Shown here in pieces: positions 1-11,558 of a stretch of DNA of 64,000 nt. How positions within the stretch are numbered: position 1 is the stretch's first letter; each line of letters starts with the position of its first letter. A model generated the notes under the pieces. The model searched no databases. It saw nothing but the letters and a program-made list of their open reading frames with translations, and had not been told where the DNA came from. This DNA is from Cherax quadricarinatus (lineage: Eukaryota; Arthropoda; Malacostraca; Decapoda; Parastacidae), in the NCBI RefSeq assembly GCF_038502225.1, contig NW_027196419.1, positions 1-64,000 of the forward strand, read 5' to 3'. Made by a program: the position numbers and the translations under genes.

Positions 1-382
1 CATGATATATACTCTAGAATGAATAAAATATGTGAGGAGTAGGTGGTGGTGGTGTTGGGTTTATAAGGGCCACAGAGAAGTCGTACACATTAGTGGTAGT
101 GGAGGCGGCAGCAGAAGCCACCACCACTATTCACACTGAAACGATGTACGTAATTTATAAATAAGAAATGTTTATATTTACCTTGGAGATGTTTGATTAA
201 TTAGATGCTGGCAGAGGTTTAGGGTTGTGGAAGATAGCAGGGTGGCATATATTCAGTGGCCCTATACACCTCCAACAACATTGGAGAGTTACTTTCATGT
301 CATTTGTCTATCACTTAATTTGCTTGCTACACTGTCGCTGGTTGGCGCTATAGCCTTTATCGATACCTGCTGCTTTAGTATC
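1..382. other. No recognised gene
   Basis: Simple GGT/GGC-rich stretches occur around 40-130. A 74-codon open frame begins at 227, but its last third is antisense to transposase-derived sequence and it has no recognisable domain, so I do not call it a gene. Confidence 0.4.
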
Positions 383-771
383 ATAGAATCACTGAAGAAG
401 GCACATTCTCCCCTCTCTTATTCCTTTATTTTGGTACGAGTTTCTTCTTGAATTCTATCGTGTTTCTTTCCTTCTTTACCAAAGGGCTGGCACTATGAGC
501 TTTCTTTGGGCCCTTGGTGGCTTAGCAGTTGCAAGCACAAAAAAAATAGATTATGAAATGCATCGTATGAACCCATGGGGTGGTCACTCGCCCACAAGTC
601 GTGCCACACTGACTCTGAATGTTGTGTGGGAGCCTTTGCATATGCCCAGCCACATTGATGCGTCCTGTATGACAGACGAATCGTGAGGCAAATCACGAAC
701 CGCGAGGCTTTATTTTGACGAAAAAAAAGTTGCCGAAAGTTGAAATTCACGAAGCATGAGGCTCCACTCTG
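383..771 (-). mobile_element. Internally deleted Tigger-family DNA transposon remnant
   Basis: Read on the minus strand, the piece around 430-510 encodes the start of a Tigger transposase (GPKK.HSASPLVKK), like the larger copy at 8496-11043. It jumps directly to a short piece of the C-terminal coding region at about 383-415, so nearly all of the DDE domain is gone. One terminal inverted repeat is visible at the right end (reading CAGAGTGGAGCCTCATG on the minus strand) followed by TA, the usual Tigger target duplication. The left terminus is missing. It cannot encode an active transposase. Confidence 0.7.
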
Positions 772-784
772 TATGTACCGTATT

Positions 785-2245
785 TTCAAATTCAATTCAA
801 AGTTTATTTTCTAAAAGGATTACAATGCTGAGTTTACAGAATTTGGGTATTGTGTAGTTTACATGTAGTAAAATAATTACAGAGTGTACCACTAGAACAC
901 CTAGCATGGCTAGGCATTTCGGGCAGACTTAGTTTAAATCTTAAATTTAAAATATTACCAAGTATGAGGTAAGTTGGTATTATGGCTAAGTGACTAAATA
1001 CTAGTTTGTGAGTTTAGCAATGTGAATGCTTTTGTTTTGCCACAATACATAGTTTCAGTATTGGAGTATCACAGGCCAACTTATGACTAGTTAGGATTCA
1101 TTATTTTAAGATTGAGATTGAGATTTCTTTTTATGGTCAAATGGGTGAGTGTAAGTGTGAACCACCAGGTGGTATTCGTGTAATTAGTTGACAGGGTGTA
1201 TCAGGGAGATAAGATGTTTTCTAATGGTAGTTTTGAATGTGTCTGCAGTTCTAGAGTTTTCAGGTAGGGTGTTCCAGATTTTAGGGCCTTTGACATACAT
1301 TGAATTTTTGTAAAGGTTTAGTCGGACACAGGGAATGTTGTAGAGATGTTTGTGTCTGGTGTTATGCCTGTGGGTTCTGTCACAACTATCAAGAAAGCAT
1401 TTTAGGTCAAGGTTAATATTGGAATTTAAGGCCCTGTAGATGTAGATTGCACAGTAGTAAGTGTGGATCTACTGAACAGGGAGTAAGTTTAGATCTATGA
1501 AGAGTGGGGGGGGGGGGGTGTTGCCAGGGATGGGATTTAGTGATTATTCTTACTGCGGCTTTTTGTTGGGTTATTATTGGCTTTAGGCGTGTTGCTGCAG
1601 TTGATCCCCAAGCACAAATAGCATAGGTGAGGTATGGATAAATAAGCGAGTGGTATAGTGTGAGAAGGGCATTTTGCGGCACATAGTATCGTATCTTGGA
1701 GAGGATCCCAACCGTTTTGGTTATGTGTTGGATATGGGTGCTGAAATTCAGGTTGTTGTCGAGGTATAGGCCTAGGAATTTGCCCTCATTATGTCTGGCA
1801 ATTAGAGTGTTGTTGATCTTAATTTGCGCAACTCCTGCTCTGCTACCAAACAATGTAGTAGGTTTTGTCAGTGTTAAGCGTAAGTTTATTGGCTGTCATC
1901 CAAGTCGATATTTTGATCAGCTCCTTGTTAACAATGGTATTGAGGGTGGCAAGATTAGGGTGAGAGATGACATAAGTCGTGTCGTCAGCAAAGAGAATGG
2001 GGTTCAGGTGTTGGGATACGTTTGGAAGAGCAGGGGACCAAGGACACTTCCCTGCGGAACTCCAGTATCAAGTGGCCATGTTGTTGATGCTGTGTCTTAA
2101 ATGGTGACATACTGATACCTATTAGTAAGGTAAGATTTGAAATATGCAAGCACATGGCCCCTTATACCATAATGGTCAAGTTTGTGGAGTAGGATGCCGT
2201 GGTCTACTGTGTCAAAAGTCTTTGAAAAATCACCCTGCACCTTAT
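785..2245 (-). mobile_element. 5'-truncated jockey-like non-LTR retrotransposon
   Basis: On the minus strand from about 2240 the broken frames show, in order, reverse transcriptase motifs FDTVDHGILLHKL (about 2220-2180) and VPQGSVLGPLLF (about 2080-2040), then FLGLYLDNNLNFS and the thumb/C-terminal part YPYLTYAICAWGS, and finally the ending GPKIWNTLPENS (about 1290-1250). The longest open stretch is 146 codons at 1413-1853. Several frameshifts and stops make it a pseudogene. The endonuclease and the start of the reverse transcriptase are absent, as expected for 5' truncation. The 3' UTR contains a CCGAAATGC core (about 905-935) shared with SINEs in this window, and it ends in a TTTGAATTTGAA-type tail at 785-800. 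Confidence 0.8.
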
Positions 2246-3079
2246 ATGCTCAAGGTAGGCTTGGGGTTACTGGCGTTTTCTAAATGGATGTGCCGTTCAT
2301 TATAGTAATAAGGTTGCAATACTAGTGTACCTCATATGCTGAAAAATACAGTACATTAGAGAGAGGAAGTGCTGTTACTCAGCCAAGTGGAAACACTGAA
2401 ATTTAAGATTAGATGGGTCTGTAGGCCAATTTCAATACTTCTCCATGTAGTTTTTATAACAGTGTTATATCCAGTGACACTTTACTTTTGAAGCAGACAA
2501 GTGTATTGTTGCCATTTCTTGACATTCTTGTGAAATGGCAATAATAGTTGCATAACACCAGCATGTAAATTAACAAAATTCTCTTTATTTATACCAATCT
2601 CTTGTAAATGAAATTTGATATCCACCTTAACTATGAGAACTTTTCAAATTCATTCAAATACATGAATTTGTACACCTCTTTAGAATGATCTTGTGAATTT
2701 TTTTTGTTGTTACAAGTTGTTACCTACATCATGCAGTACTATAGATTTATGTTAATAGAGCAGTTCTTTATGTCCTAATAAATGTCAGACAAAAATAGCT
2801 TTTCTTTAACCCTCTCACAAATTGCAACTCCTAAATTAATATCTTTTACTCTCATGTAGAGCATTGAAGTCAGAGTTGCTTAAATAGAGCTGCATAATTG
2901 TAGCATCCTCAGATATACTGTCAGTGGTAAAAATTTGGCCTTGACATAAGAGTATAGGTCTGTGTGGCAAGTGTGCACAGTATATTAAAAAAAAAACTGT
3001 CCATACTGTGCATGATAGGAACAGCTAACTTCTAACCTTGTGCTTGCTTTAAAAATGCAACTTCAATTGTTTTCTAGGG
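2246..3079. other. AT-rich sequence without recognised features
   Basis: I see no open frame with a recognisable domain, no terminal repeats and no splice-consistent exon. There is a short A run near 2985. Confidence 0.4.
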
Positions 3080-3298
3080 TGATTTTCATGTTTTTATTGG
3101 CTGTTTCTTAGTTGATAAACCGGAAGACATACTAGTGAAATAGAGATGATTTTGGTCAGTTTTTGATGAAATGACTTGAAATACTGTTTGTGTAAAATTA
3201 GCCAAATTACTTACTTCTGGATGTTCTATAAGGTAGTTCTGATAGCTGAATGGACAGCAGCTTGTGCTCAATCTACAGAATTGAAAGTTATTTATTAT

Positions 3299-4941
3299 TT
3301 TTATTATCACACCGGCCGATTCCCACCAAGGCAGGGTGGCCCGAAAAAGAAAAACTTTCACCATCATTCACTCCATCACTGTCTTGCCAGAAGGGTGCTT
3401 TACACTACAGTTTTTAAACTGCAACATTAACACCCCTCCTTCAGAGTGCAGGCACTGTACTTCCCATCTCCAGGACTCAAGTCCGGCCTGCCGGTTTCCC
3501 TGAATCCCTTCATAAATGTTACTTTGCTCACACTCCAACAGCACGTCAAATATTAAAAACCATTTGTCTCCATTCACTCCTATCAAACACGCTCACGCAT
3601 GCCTGCTGGAAGTCCAAGCCCCTCGCACACAAAACCTCCTTTACCCCCTCCCTCCAACCCTTCCTAGGCCGACCCCTACCCCGCCTTCCTTCCACTACAG
3701 ACTGATACACTCTTGAAGTCATTCTGTTTCGCTCCATTCTCTCTACATGTCCGAACCACCTCAACAACCCTTCCTCAGCCCTCTGGACAACAGTTTTGGT
3801 AATCCCGCACCTCCTCCTAACTTCCAAACTACGAATTCTCTGCATTATATTCACACCACACATTGCCCTCAGACATGACATCTCCACTGCCTCCAGCCTT
3901 CTCCTCGCTGCAACATTCATCACCCACGCTTCACACCCATATAAGAGCGTTGGTAAAACTATACTCTCATACATTCCCCTCTTTGCCTCCAAGGACAAAG
4001 TTCTTTGTCTCCACAGACTCCTAAGTGCACCATTCACTCTTTTTCCCTCATCAATTCTATGATTCACCTCATCTTTCATAGACCCATCCGCTGACACGTC
4101 CACTCCCAAATATCGGAATACGTTCACCTCCTCCATACTCTCTCCCTCCAATCTGATATTCAATCTTTCATCACCTAATCTTTTTGTTATCCTCATAACC
4201 TTACTCTTTCCTGTATTCACCTTTAATTTTCTTCTTTTGCACACCCTACCAAATTCATCCACCAATCTCTGCAACTTCTCTTCAGAATCTCCCAAGAGCA
4301 CAGTGTCATCAGCAAAGAGCAGCTGTGACAACTCCCACTTTGTGTGTGATTCTTTATCTTTTAACTCCACGCCTCTTGCCAAGACCCTCGCATTTACTTC
4401 TCTTACAACCCCATCTATAAATATATTAAACAACCAAGGTGACATCACACATCCTTGTCTAAGGCCTACTTTTACTGGGAAAAAATTTCCCTCTTTCCTA
4501 CATACTCTAACTTGAGCCTCACTATCCTCGTAAAAACTCTTCACTGCTTTCAGTAACCTACCTCCTACACCATACACTTGCAACATCTGCCACATTGCCC
4601 CCCTATCCACCCTGTCATACGCCTTTTCCAAATCCATAAATGCCACAAAGACCTCTTTAGCCTTATCTAAATACTGTTCACTTATATGTTTCACTGTAAA
4701 CACCTGGTCCACACACCCCCTACCTTTCCTAAAGCCTCCTTGTTCATCTGCTATCCTATTCTCCGTCTTACTCTTAATTCTTTCAATTATAACTCTACCA
4801 TACACTTTACCAGGTACACTCAACAGACTTATCCCCCTATAATTTTTGCACTCTCTTTTATCCCCTTTGCCTTTATACAAAGGAACTATGCATGCTCTCT
4901 GCCAATCCCTAGGTACCTTACCCTCTTCCATACATTTATTA
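3299..4941 (-). mobile_element. RTE-like LINE, copy 1 (5' truncated, young)
   Basis: This is a non-LTR retrotransposon on the minus strand, nearly identical to the copy at 15440-17393. It is flanked by the 10-bp direct repeat AATTGAAAGT (3289-3298 and 4942-4951), a clear target-site duplication. The 3' UTR (3299-3545) ends in a short A/T-rich tail at 3299-3310, read as GATAATAAAAATAA on the minus strand. The 5' part, with the endonuclease, is absent. The remaining coding region is uninterrupted, so the insertion is recent. Its host is the piggyBac-like repeat E. Confidence 0.92.
3546..4931 (-). CDS. Reverse transcriptase of RTE-like LINE copy 1 (N-terminally truncated)
   Basis: A 461-residue open frame without internal stops. 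It starts inside the reverse transcriptase (KVPRDWQRACIVPLYKGKGD), because the genomic copy is truncated, not because this is a natural start. Motifs in order: NYRGISLLSVPGKVYGR, QGGFRKGRGCVDQ, FMDLEKAYDRVDR (first catalytic Asp), LRQGCVMSPWLFNIFID and the active-site LLFADDTVLLGDS. The C-terminal region has LPTLLYGCEAW, RWFGHVERM and GRGRPRKGW, typical of RTE-type elements. The enzyme would copy element RNA into a nicked chromosomal target. It differs from copy 2 at only a few residues, such as RVNG versus RVSG. Without the endonuclease it is not an autonomous element. The RTE assignment is by motif recognition only. Confidence 0.85.
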   Translation of the reverse strand: MEEGKVPRDWQRACIVPLYKGKGDKRECKNYRGISLLSVPGKVYGRVIIERIKSKTENRIADEQGGFRKGRGCVDQVFTVKHISEQYLDKAKEVFVAFMDLEKAYDRVDRGAMWQMLQVYGVGGRLLKAVKSFYEDSEAQVRVCRKEGNFFPVKVGLRQGCVMSPWLFNIFIDGVVREVNARVLARGVELKDKESHTKWELSQLLFADDTVLLGDSEEKLQRLVDEFGRVCKRRKLKVNTGKSKVMRITKRLGDERLNIRLEGESMEEVNVFRYLGVDVSADGSMKDEVNHRIDEGKRVNGALRSLWRQRTLSLEAKRGMYESIVLPTLLYGCEAWVMNVAARRRLEAVEMSCLRAMCGVNIMQRIRSLEVRRRCGITKTVVQRAEEGLLRWFGHVERMERNRMTSRVYQSVVEGRRGRGRPRKGWREGVKEVLCARGLDFQQACVSVFDRSEWRQMVFNI

Positions 4942-5020
4942 AATTGAAAGTATACTAGTCAAATAGCCAGAGTCAGTTTGAGTAATGGAATTGGCCTACA
5001 ACATGGGTGAAATTGCAGTT

Positions 5021-5859
5021 GTGTAATGTGCTCCCCGACCTCCAAATTCATGCAAATTTCACAAAGCTGAAGTGCAGGTATCACTTCATGCAACTGTAAT
5101 TTCACACACTTACAAACTGCCCATTTAACTATCAAAACTACCTGTAACTTCCCCAGAAGTTGACCCAAAACTAAGCTAACCACAGTAGAATCTGTACACC
5201 ATTAGAGATGAGCCTTGATTATTTGATGTTTGAGTAAATTTAACTGTAAAACTAATCATGAATAAATGATGTTTCAAGTAACAATGCTTTTTTTTTTTTA
5301 TTATTATTACTTGGTTAAGCCTTGTTCCCTTATGAATGTTTATTGTGACATTTTTGCAAATATCTGAATCTGAATTCCCAAGACCCTGTAAAACCCTTAA
5401 AGATTTACTGTTTCCCCATAAATATAATAACTCACACAATTAACGTTACAACTTTTCCTTCTTCAGGATTGAGACGAGTATCAGCGACAACTGTTGTTCA
5501 TCTCCTGCAAGTTTAATGCTTCTCCAATGAAGATGTACAGTTGACCACTGTAGTTTAATTCCTGAAAACATTATTAAAAAAAAAATTAAATGTATGAAAA
5601 GTGATGTGACAGGCAGTACCACCACCTTCCAACATCAGTAAATTATTATAATCATAACCAAGCATTAAACACTGCCCAATATCAGTAAAAATACTATATT
5701 ACCAGTTATGGGAAAAAGTTACATACTAAATTATATATCATCTGAGTGATGCTGGGCATTCATGTTTAAGCTAAGGGGAAGACAAGCCCAGGTTCATGGA
5801 TCTAGAGTCCTTCACTATATACACATTTTATCCCACTTCTTCAATTTAACCCTCTTTCA
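5021..5859. other. No recognised features
   Basis: AT-rich sequence with T and A homopolymers near 5287 and 5575. I see no coding, terminal-repeat or tRNA-like signal. Confidence 0.35.
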
Positions 5860-6110
5860 ATAATAATAATGGTACCATACACTTTACATGATACTGGATA
5901 ACCAACAGGCTTATTCCCTTTTTTTTTTTTTTTATGCATGCTCTGCCAATCCTTAGGTACTTTCCACTTTCATGCTTGTATTGAATATGCTTAGCCATTC
6001 CAAAATTATATCCTCCACATGCTTTTAGCATCTCCTCTATCTCATGTCCTGGCCACTTCATTCCACACACATTTCCCTCACACTTGCCTCTGGCTCTTCC
6101 TTACTCCTAC
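5860..6110 (-). mobile_element. Old, diverged RTE-like LINE fragment
   Basis: The plus strand here parallels the antisense of the young RTE-like copies. Examples are ACCATACACTTTAC, TGCATGCTCTGCCAATCC, TTAGGTAC, and farther right CCATTCCAAAATTATATCC and CTTTTAGCATCTCC. These match the region around GGKVYGR / RDWQRA / IVLEWLVQ of the copy at 15440-17393. Indels and a T run at 5920-5933 break all frames. It is a relic of an earlier burst of the same group. Confidence 0.6.
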
Positions 6111-6939
6111 AAGCACAATACCCAAAAAACTTATCAATCCTATAGAGCATCTGAATATACAAGAGGCCCTGAAATAATTAACCATTACACACACATATTT
6201 GCATTGTGTCTCATGAACATACAAGATTATATGTTAATCATACAAACTTCTTCATACTTTCAAGTTAGTCAGGCCTGAATATATTTATCTTGTGGATTTC
6301 TTAAACATTCATAATCCTGAAATAATTCCTTCATAGCTTAAAAGGACTGGGCCACAGGGAAGCATTATGCACCTCCCTTTACCAAGTGCATTTTACGATA
6401 TAGAGTGTTCATATTTGTTTGGCAGAGCCTTGTCAAGAACTATAGATATAATGTATACAATTTAATATTTTTTCCTCTGTTAGCTTTTACCCAAATACAT
6501 TCATACTTTGTGTATGATCATTATATATACAGAGCTCATATATATTTGAAGATTGGTCAGGAACCAGAGGATATGTAGCTGAAAGCCATGAGTGAAAAGC
6601 ACATTCTCCCAGCAGTGTCTGGCCACACACTGAGTTGTGATGGGTCAGACGAGTTGATTGGCTACACACACCACCCTTCAACACTCACTCCACCATTACT
6701 GAATTTAACCCTTCCACTGTTGTGACTTCCAGAATTAAGTGCTGACAGTGTTGCCATTTAAAAATAATAAAATCTGCAATGGCAGAGAATCTTTTTCTGA
6801 TGGTAATGACACCAAAAATGTGAAATCTGATATAAAATTTATGGAATTAAGCAGGCACAGATTTGGTGGTCTGCACACATTTCATTCCTCAATTCAATCA
6901 AATTCTTAGCTATTTTGCTAGTATACTTCCCATTAATTT
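6111..6939. other. No recognised features
   Basis: AT-rich. I see no domain-bearing frame or inverted termini. Confidence 0.35.
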
Positions 6940-7055
6940 AAATGTTGTCTGAAATGCACTGCATAACCAGAGGCTTTCTGTTTAGTCTTTTAAACATATT
7001 TATTGCTTTATGAATTGTATACTGAACTGTATGAAAATAAAGATTTTTAATTTTT
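6940..7055 (+). repeat. Retroposon 3' end carrying the shared GAAATGC core
   Basis: GTCTGAAATGCACTGCATAA followed by CCAGAGGCTTTCTGT matches the core found in the SINEs at 7985, 28606 and 45604. It is followed by an A-rich end with AATAAAGATTTTTAATTTTT. No tRNA-like head is visible upstream, so it may be a truncated SINE or a LINE 3' UTR. Confidence 0.55.
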
Positions 7056-7984
7056 AATTCTGAATAACCAAACCTATGAGCATTAAAGAAAGTATATCAA
7101 AAAACATTACCAACATCTCAAGATGACCACCGGAAGCAAATTTCAGTCAGACTCAGTGACTAGGCATCAGTGAAAAAAGTATTGAAGCTGTCTGAAACAC
7201 TGACTGACAGAGAATTTAACAATAGGCAAGACTAACTCATGTCCAAATATTTCTGCAAAAATTTGAAGCATCTACAAAAAGTACTGCTCTCAAAAGACAA
7301 ACATCACAACTAAGAGGCTAAACAGGCCATGGCTGACTAGCATAGCTATGAAAAAATATAGACTAGGCTTAACATCCACAGAAATTAAAAAAAATAAATC
7401 AAAATAACTCTTACAATTCTAACAGATTTAATAAAGGGATATAAAAGTGACCTGCAAACTCTTTTACTGAATTCTAGTTAAGTGACTAAAACAAAAAAAA
7501 ATACTAAATAAACCTAATGAGCCTCCCGTTGCAATCATAGCAACAATTTCTTCTCTACTATGGGATCAACCAGAGCCAGAAAAAAAAAAAATCCCTAACT
7601 CCCAAGCCCAAGTTTTTGAGATTTTCTTACAAATAATTACCCAAGCTCCCTATGTCTATCACCAACTATTCCCTCAGAAGTAAGCTTAATAAAAATAATC
7701 ACTAAACAAATTAAGGTGAATAATACATAAATAAACATACATGGGGAATATTGGGTTAGAGTCATCATTCCTCTAAAAAAAAGTCAAGCAACAGTTTTAA
7801 ATTTTGTCAAAAAAAGACATTTTTGACACCTAACATTGTAGATGTTGCTTGTTGATCTAATGTTATATACTCAAGTAAAAACTTCCTAAATAAACTTAAT
7901 ATGGCCTGAGGGATGCTGGTGTTTGATGCAGTATACAGTCTATTCCTCTCAGAAAAATGAGATGGTTAATGCAATCTAATTAGT
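7056..7984. other. No recognised features
   Basis: A-rich intergenic or intronic sequence with several short A runs. No coding or repeat boundaries recognised. Confidence 0.35.
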
Positions 7985-8275
7985 ATTAATATGTTATGGT
8001 GTGCCATAGCTCGATTGTTAGTGCACTCAGCTCACACACTGAGGCCCGAGGGTCGATCCCCTGTATAGGTGGAAACATTAGGTACCTGGGTGTTAGTTGA
8101 CTGGTGTGGGTTGCATCCTGGTGACAAAACTGACCTAATTTGTCTGAAATGCTCTGCATAACTAGGGGTTTTCTATACGGTCAGCTAAGCCTGTATACCT
8201 TATACGTAATGTACATGTACTTGTAGAAATAATGATTATTATTTTATTATACAATCTTATTAGTATCAAATATAC
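7985..8275 (+). mobile_element. tRNA-headed SINE (SINE-A)
   Basis: The head contains an A-box-like TAGCTCGATTGTTAGTGC and a B-box-like GGGTCGATCCCC at tRNA-like spacing (about 8005-8060). The body has GGTACCTGGGTGTTAGTTGAC, CTGACCTAATTTGTC and the GAAATGCTCTGCATAAC core, and it ends with GTACATGTACTTGTAGAAAT and a TTATTATTATT-rich tail. Copies at 45604-45900 and (reverse, split) 28606-28812 share this order. It is non-coding and would need a LINE for mobility. Confidence 0.8.
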
Positions 8276-8571
8276 TAAAAATGTAACAAGAATGAGTTTT
8301 ACTCTAACCTTAAAGTTTTTGTTTCCATTACTTGTTGATGTAAAAGTATTTGGAGATGGTTATGTCTGTGCAGCAGAAGGATGACCTTCACCTCCTTATC
8401 TCCTAACCTCTTCACCTTCTTTGGTGGGTTCTGTCCTGCCCATGAACTAGTAGCTTTCCTGCCATACTCCTTTGCTTTTCTTTTGTTCTTAATTATAGTG
8501 GAACCCCGGTTTTCGTCCTTAATCTGCTCCAGAAGGTCAGTCGAAATCTGAAATGGACAGAAACCAAAGTA

Positions 8572-8771
8572 CAGTGGTACCCAAAGTTCCGGCCATAATT
8601 CGTTCCAGAAGGCTCTTTGAATGCCATTACCAAACAAATTTGTTCTGATAAGGAATAATGTAAATTAAATTAGTCCGTTTCAGACCCCCAAAAATACACT
8701 TACAAAAGCACTTACACTAATACACTTACATACTTAGAGTTGGGAGTTGTACAAAACTCGGGGTACCACTG
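8572..8771. mobile_element. Nested 200-bp Tigger-related MITE
   Basis: It begins CAGTGGTACCC and ends GGGTACCACTG, a perfect terminal inverted pair, with TA on both sides (8570-8571 and 8772-8773). The interior is non-coding. It lies inside the left part of the Tigger element at 8496-11043, so it inserted later. Confidence 0.88.
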
Positions 8772-9085
8772 TAATATTTCCCACAAGAAATAATGTAAGT
8801 CCAATAACATAATCTGTTCCAGACACCCAAAAATATTAACAAAAAATAAATTTTATAGAGAATAACTATAGCTTTACATACAGAAAACAATGAGAAATAA
8901 ATATAAAGCACTAATTTTAATGGATAAATGAACATTTAAATCAGTTTCACCTTTACTAAAGACTCTTGTTGGCATATGTAAGATGGCGAGGAGCAGAGAG
9001 GGAGGAGAGTATTATTTGGAAGGGGAAACCTCCTCCATAATGACTTCAGGTATCAAAGCCCTATCCGGGGTTACCTCCCTTCTTT

Positions 9086-10764
9086 GTCTTTTACTGGCAC
9101 TATGACCAGCTTGAGAGTCACTGGACCCCTGTCACACAAAAAATCTGTCCAGAGAGCTCTGTTTTTGGTATCTCTAAGATCTGCCTAAAATGGGACAAGG
9201 CATTGTCAATGAACATGTTGCAGACTCAGCCTGCAACAGTTTTGTTAGGGTGATAATTCTCCACAAAACTTTGCACTTCACTCCACTTTGCACATATGTT
9301 CTTAATCACTGAAGAAGGCACATTCTTCCCTCTCTCCCCCTCCTCCTCCTCTGAAGCAATTTCTTCAGCTGCGATCTGTTGCTGTTCCAGTTGAAGGTCT
9401 TGCAGCTCTTCAGTGATTAGCTCTTCCCTGTGGTCCTCCACCAACTCTTCCACATCCTGGCCACTCACATCCAACCCCACGGACTTCCCCAAGGACACAA
9501 TACATTCCACAATAGGGGTAGGGTCGTCAGGGTCAGCCTCAAACCCTTCAAAACCCTTCTCGAGGACACATTCTGGCCACAATTTTCTCCAAGCAGAGTT
9601 CATCGTCCTTGAAGTCACTTCCTGCCAAGCCTTATCTATAAGGCTTATGCAATTGAGGATACTGAAGTGATCCCTCCAGATCTCTCTTAGGGTCAGTTCA
9701 GTGTCCAAGGTCACTTCAAAGCACTTTTGAAATATTGCTTTCGTGTAGAGTTTTTCGAAGTTTGACATGACCTGCTGGTCCACGGGCTGGATGAGAGGAA
9801 TCGTATTAGGGGCCAAGAACTTCACTATGATGAAACTAAACTCCTCAAACAATTGGTTTTCCAAGTCTGGAGGATGAGCAGGAGCACTGTCCATTACCAG
9901 GAGGCACTCGAGTGGCAATTTTTTTTCTAGGAGGTATTCACACTTCATTGACCTGCTCAATGAAAATTAGCCTCGTGACCCATTCCTTATTTTTAGCCTT
10001 CCACATCACACACAGTTTACTCTTAATGACATTGTTTTTCTTGAACACTTGGGGATTTTCAGAGTGATACACTAGTAAAGGCTTCACTTTGAAATCCCCA
10101 CTAGCATTACCACAGAACAAAAGAGTTAGCCTATCCTTCATAGGCTTATGTCCTGGCAGTGCCTTTTCCTCCTGCGTGATGTAGGTCCTCTTTGGCATTT
10201 TCTTCCAAAAGAGGCCTGTTTCATCACAACTGAACACTTGTTGGGGGAGGAAGCCTTCAGCCTCTATGTACTCCTTGAATTCATCAATGAATTCTTCAGC
10301 CATATGTTTGTCTGAACTTGCAGTCTCGCCATGCCTTACCACACCGTGTATGCCACTTTGCTTCTTGAATCAGTCGAACCAGCTTTTGCTGGCCTTAAAT
10401 TCCCTAACAGCACCACTCATTCCAGGCATTTTCTTTATGAGATCTGCATGCAACTGCCTTGCCTTTTTGCAAGTTATCCCCTCCACAACACTATCTCCCA
10501 CTAACTGTTTTTCTTTGATCCACACCAACAACAACTTCTCCACATCTTCGATTGTTTGTGATCTCTGTTTCTTTTTGCAACATCAGCTTCCTTGATTTCT
10601 ACCTTCTTCGCCAGGATGGAACTGATTGTTGATTTGGACTTGCCATACATCCTGGTGAGCTCGGCCACACGTACGCCACTTTCTACAAGCTCTTTTTTGA
10701 ATTCTATCATGTTTCTCACCTTCTTTACAAAAGGGCTGGCACTAGAAACTTTCTTTGGCCCCAT
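9086..10764 (-). pseudogene. Tigger transposase pseudogene (TIGD1-like)
   Basis: Three minus-strand frames together make one transposase. Residues from 10764 (MGPKKVSSASPFVKK) begin a CENP-B-type helix-turn-helix (AELTRMYGKSKSTISSILAKK). The next frame (10342-9938) has the first catalytic block FSCDETGLFWKKMPKRTYI. The last (9960-9226) has LLVMDSAPAHP and PLIQPVDQQVMSNFEKLY, the second and third Asp blocks of the DDE domain. An acidic Glu-rich stretch and a GSSNSQ-type tail follow. At least two frameshifts (about 10590 and 9950) and an in-frame stop near 10370 inactivate it. An intact enzyme would bind the terminal repeats and move the element by cut and paste. Confidence 0.88.
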
Positions 10765-11334
10765 GGTGGCTTATTTCGCAGTCGCACTCAATAAACAAGC
10801 ACAAAAAACAATCGATTATTACGAAATGTTTCAGATGAATGCACAGAGTATTGCTCACCCGACAAGTGACAGAGGCAGACTGAGTCACATACGTGTGAGC
10901 AGCGCATCCCAGGCAGGTGGACGCTTCTGATACGAACGATTTCCGAGCAGAGGTATGAAACCCGGGGTAAAATTTTTCCGCAAAAAATGGTCGAAATCCA
11001 AATTGTACGATATCCCCACCAGACGAAATCCGGGGTTCCGCTGTACTACCACTATCTTGACTACTATCACATTTAACCATTAGTTTTTCCCTGGAGGGAA
11101 GTTCTGGAATTGTTAGGTCCACCTCATGAAGATACTGGTCACTATTTATGATAGTTACATGTACAGTGTTCTCCATCACCTATGACAGAACTGCCCTGCA
11201 AGAATGGGGTTCCTTTGAAAGGAAACTCACCAGAAAGCTGTTCTCACTTGCATAGTCAAACCACTTTGCCTGACCAACTATGATGTGAAGGTTAAGTGGA
11301 TCACATGCAGGCTGCTAACCACCAAGAGCCTAAC

Positions 11335-11558
11335 AATAAAATGGTATAAAATACCGACAGGTTGTTATGTAAGACACATATGCAACATATTGTTCCAGAC
11401 TATGGAACAATACTCTTCTCCAGACTGAGGGACTGACCACCTCAAAACTTCAAGGGTGATGGACTGATTACATCGTCTTCAAGTCTCTTCTGCTTCTATC
11501 AACTTTGCTGTACTCGAAATAAAGATACCTAACTGTTGCATATGTGTCTTACCTAACA
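11335..11558. mobile_element. Short inverted-repeat element with 12-bp direct repeats
   Basis: The segment is bounded by ACCAAGAGCCTA at 11323-11334 and 11559-11570. Inside, 11361-11387 (GTTGTTATGTAAGACACATA then TGCAACA) is the reverse complement of 11534-11560, with one mismatch. A TATAAAATA motif lies just before the left inverted arm. There is no coding capacity. The 12-bp duplication is long for Tc1 or hAT elements, so a retroposed or LTR-like (TRIM) origin is possible; the class is unresolved. Confidence 0.65.

Larger units (their letters stand above)
3080..5020 (+). mobile_element. Decayed piggyBac-like repeat (copy E), interrupted by an RTE-like LINE
   Basis: The flanks 3080-3298 and 4952-5020 resemble the interior of the TTAA-bounded family at 12128, 14642, 18724 and 23543: both have GGAAGACAT..AGAGATGATTTT, AATTAGCCAAATTA, TGTGCTCAAT and AATGGAATTGGCC in the same order. 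About 330 bp of the interior is missing around 3185, and no TTAA-flanked terminus can be seen, so this is an old deleted copy. The LINE at 3299-4941 splits it. Confidence 0.6.
8496..11043 (-). mobile_element. Tigger (pogo-group Tc1/mariner) DNA transposon, nearly full length, inactive
   Basis: Terminal inverted repeats are TAGTGGAACCCCGGTTTTCG at the left end and, read inward, CAGCGGAACCCCGGATTTCG at the right end. Both ends are flanked by TA (8494-8495 and 11044-11045). The minus strand carries a transposase pseudogene (9086-10764). A 200-bp MITE with its own TA duplication is nested at 8572-8771. The length of about 2.5 kb fits a complete Tigger-type element. Confidence 0.9.

Noticed and set aside
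227..451. 74-codon frame with a hydrophobic stretch
   Set aside because: No splice signals or domain; the last third overlaps the antisense of a Tigger remnant.
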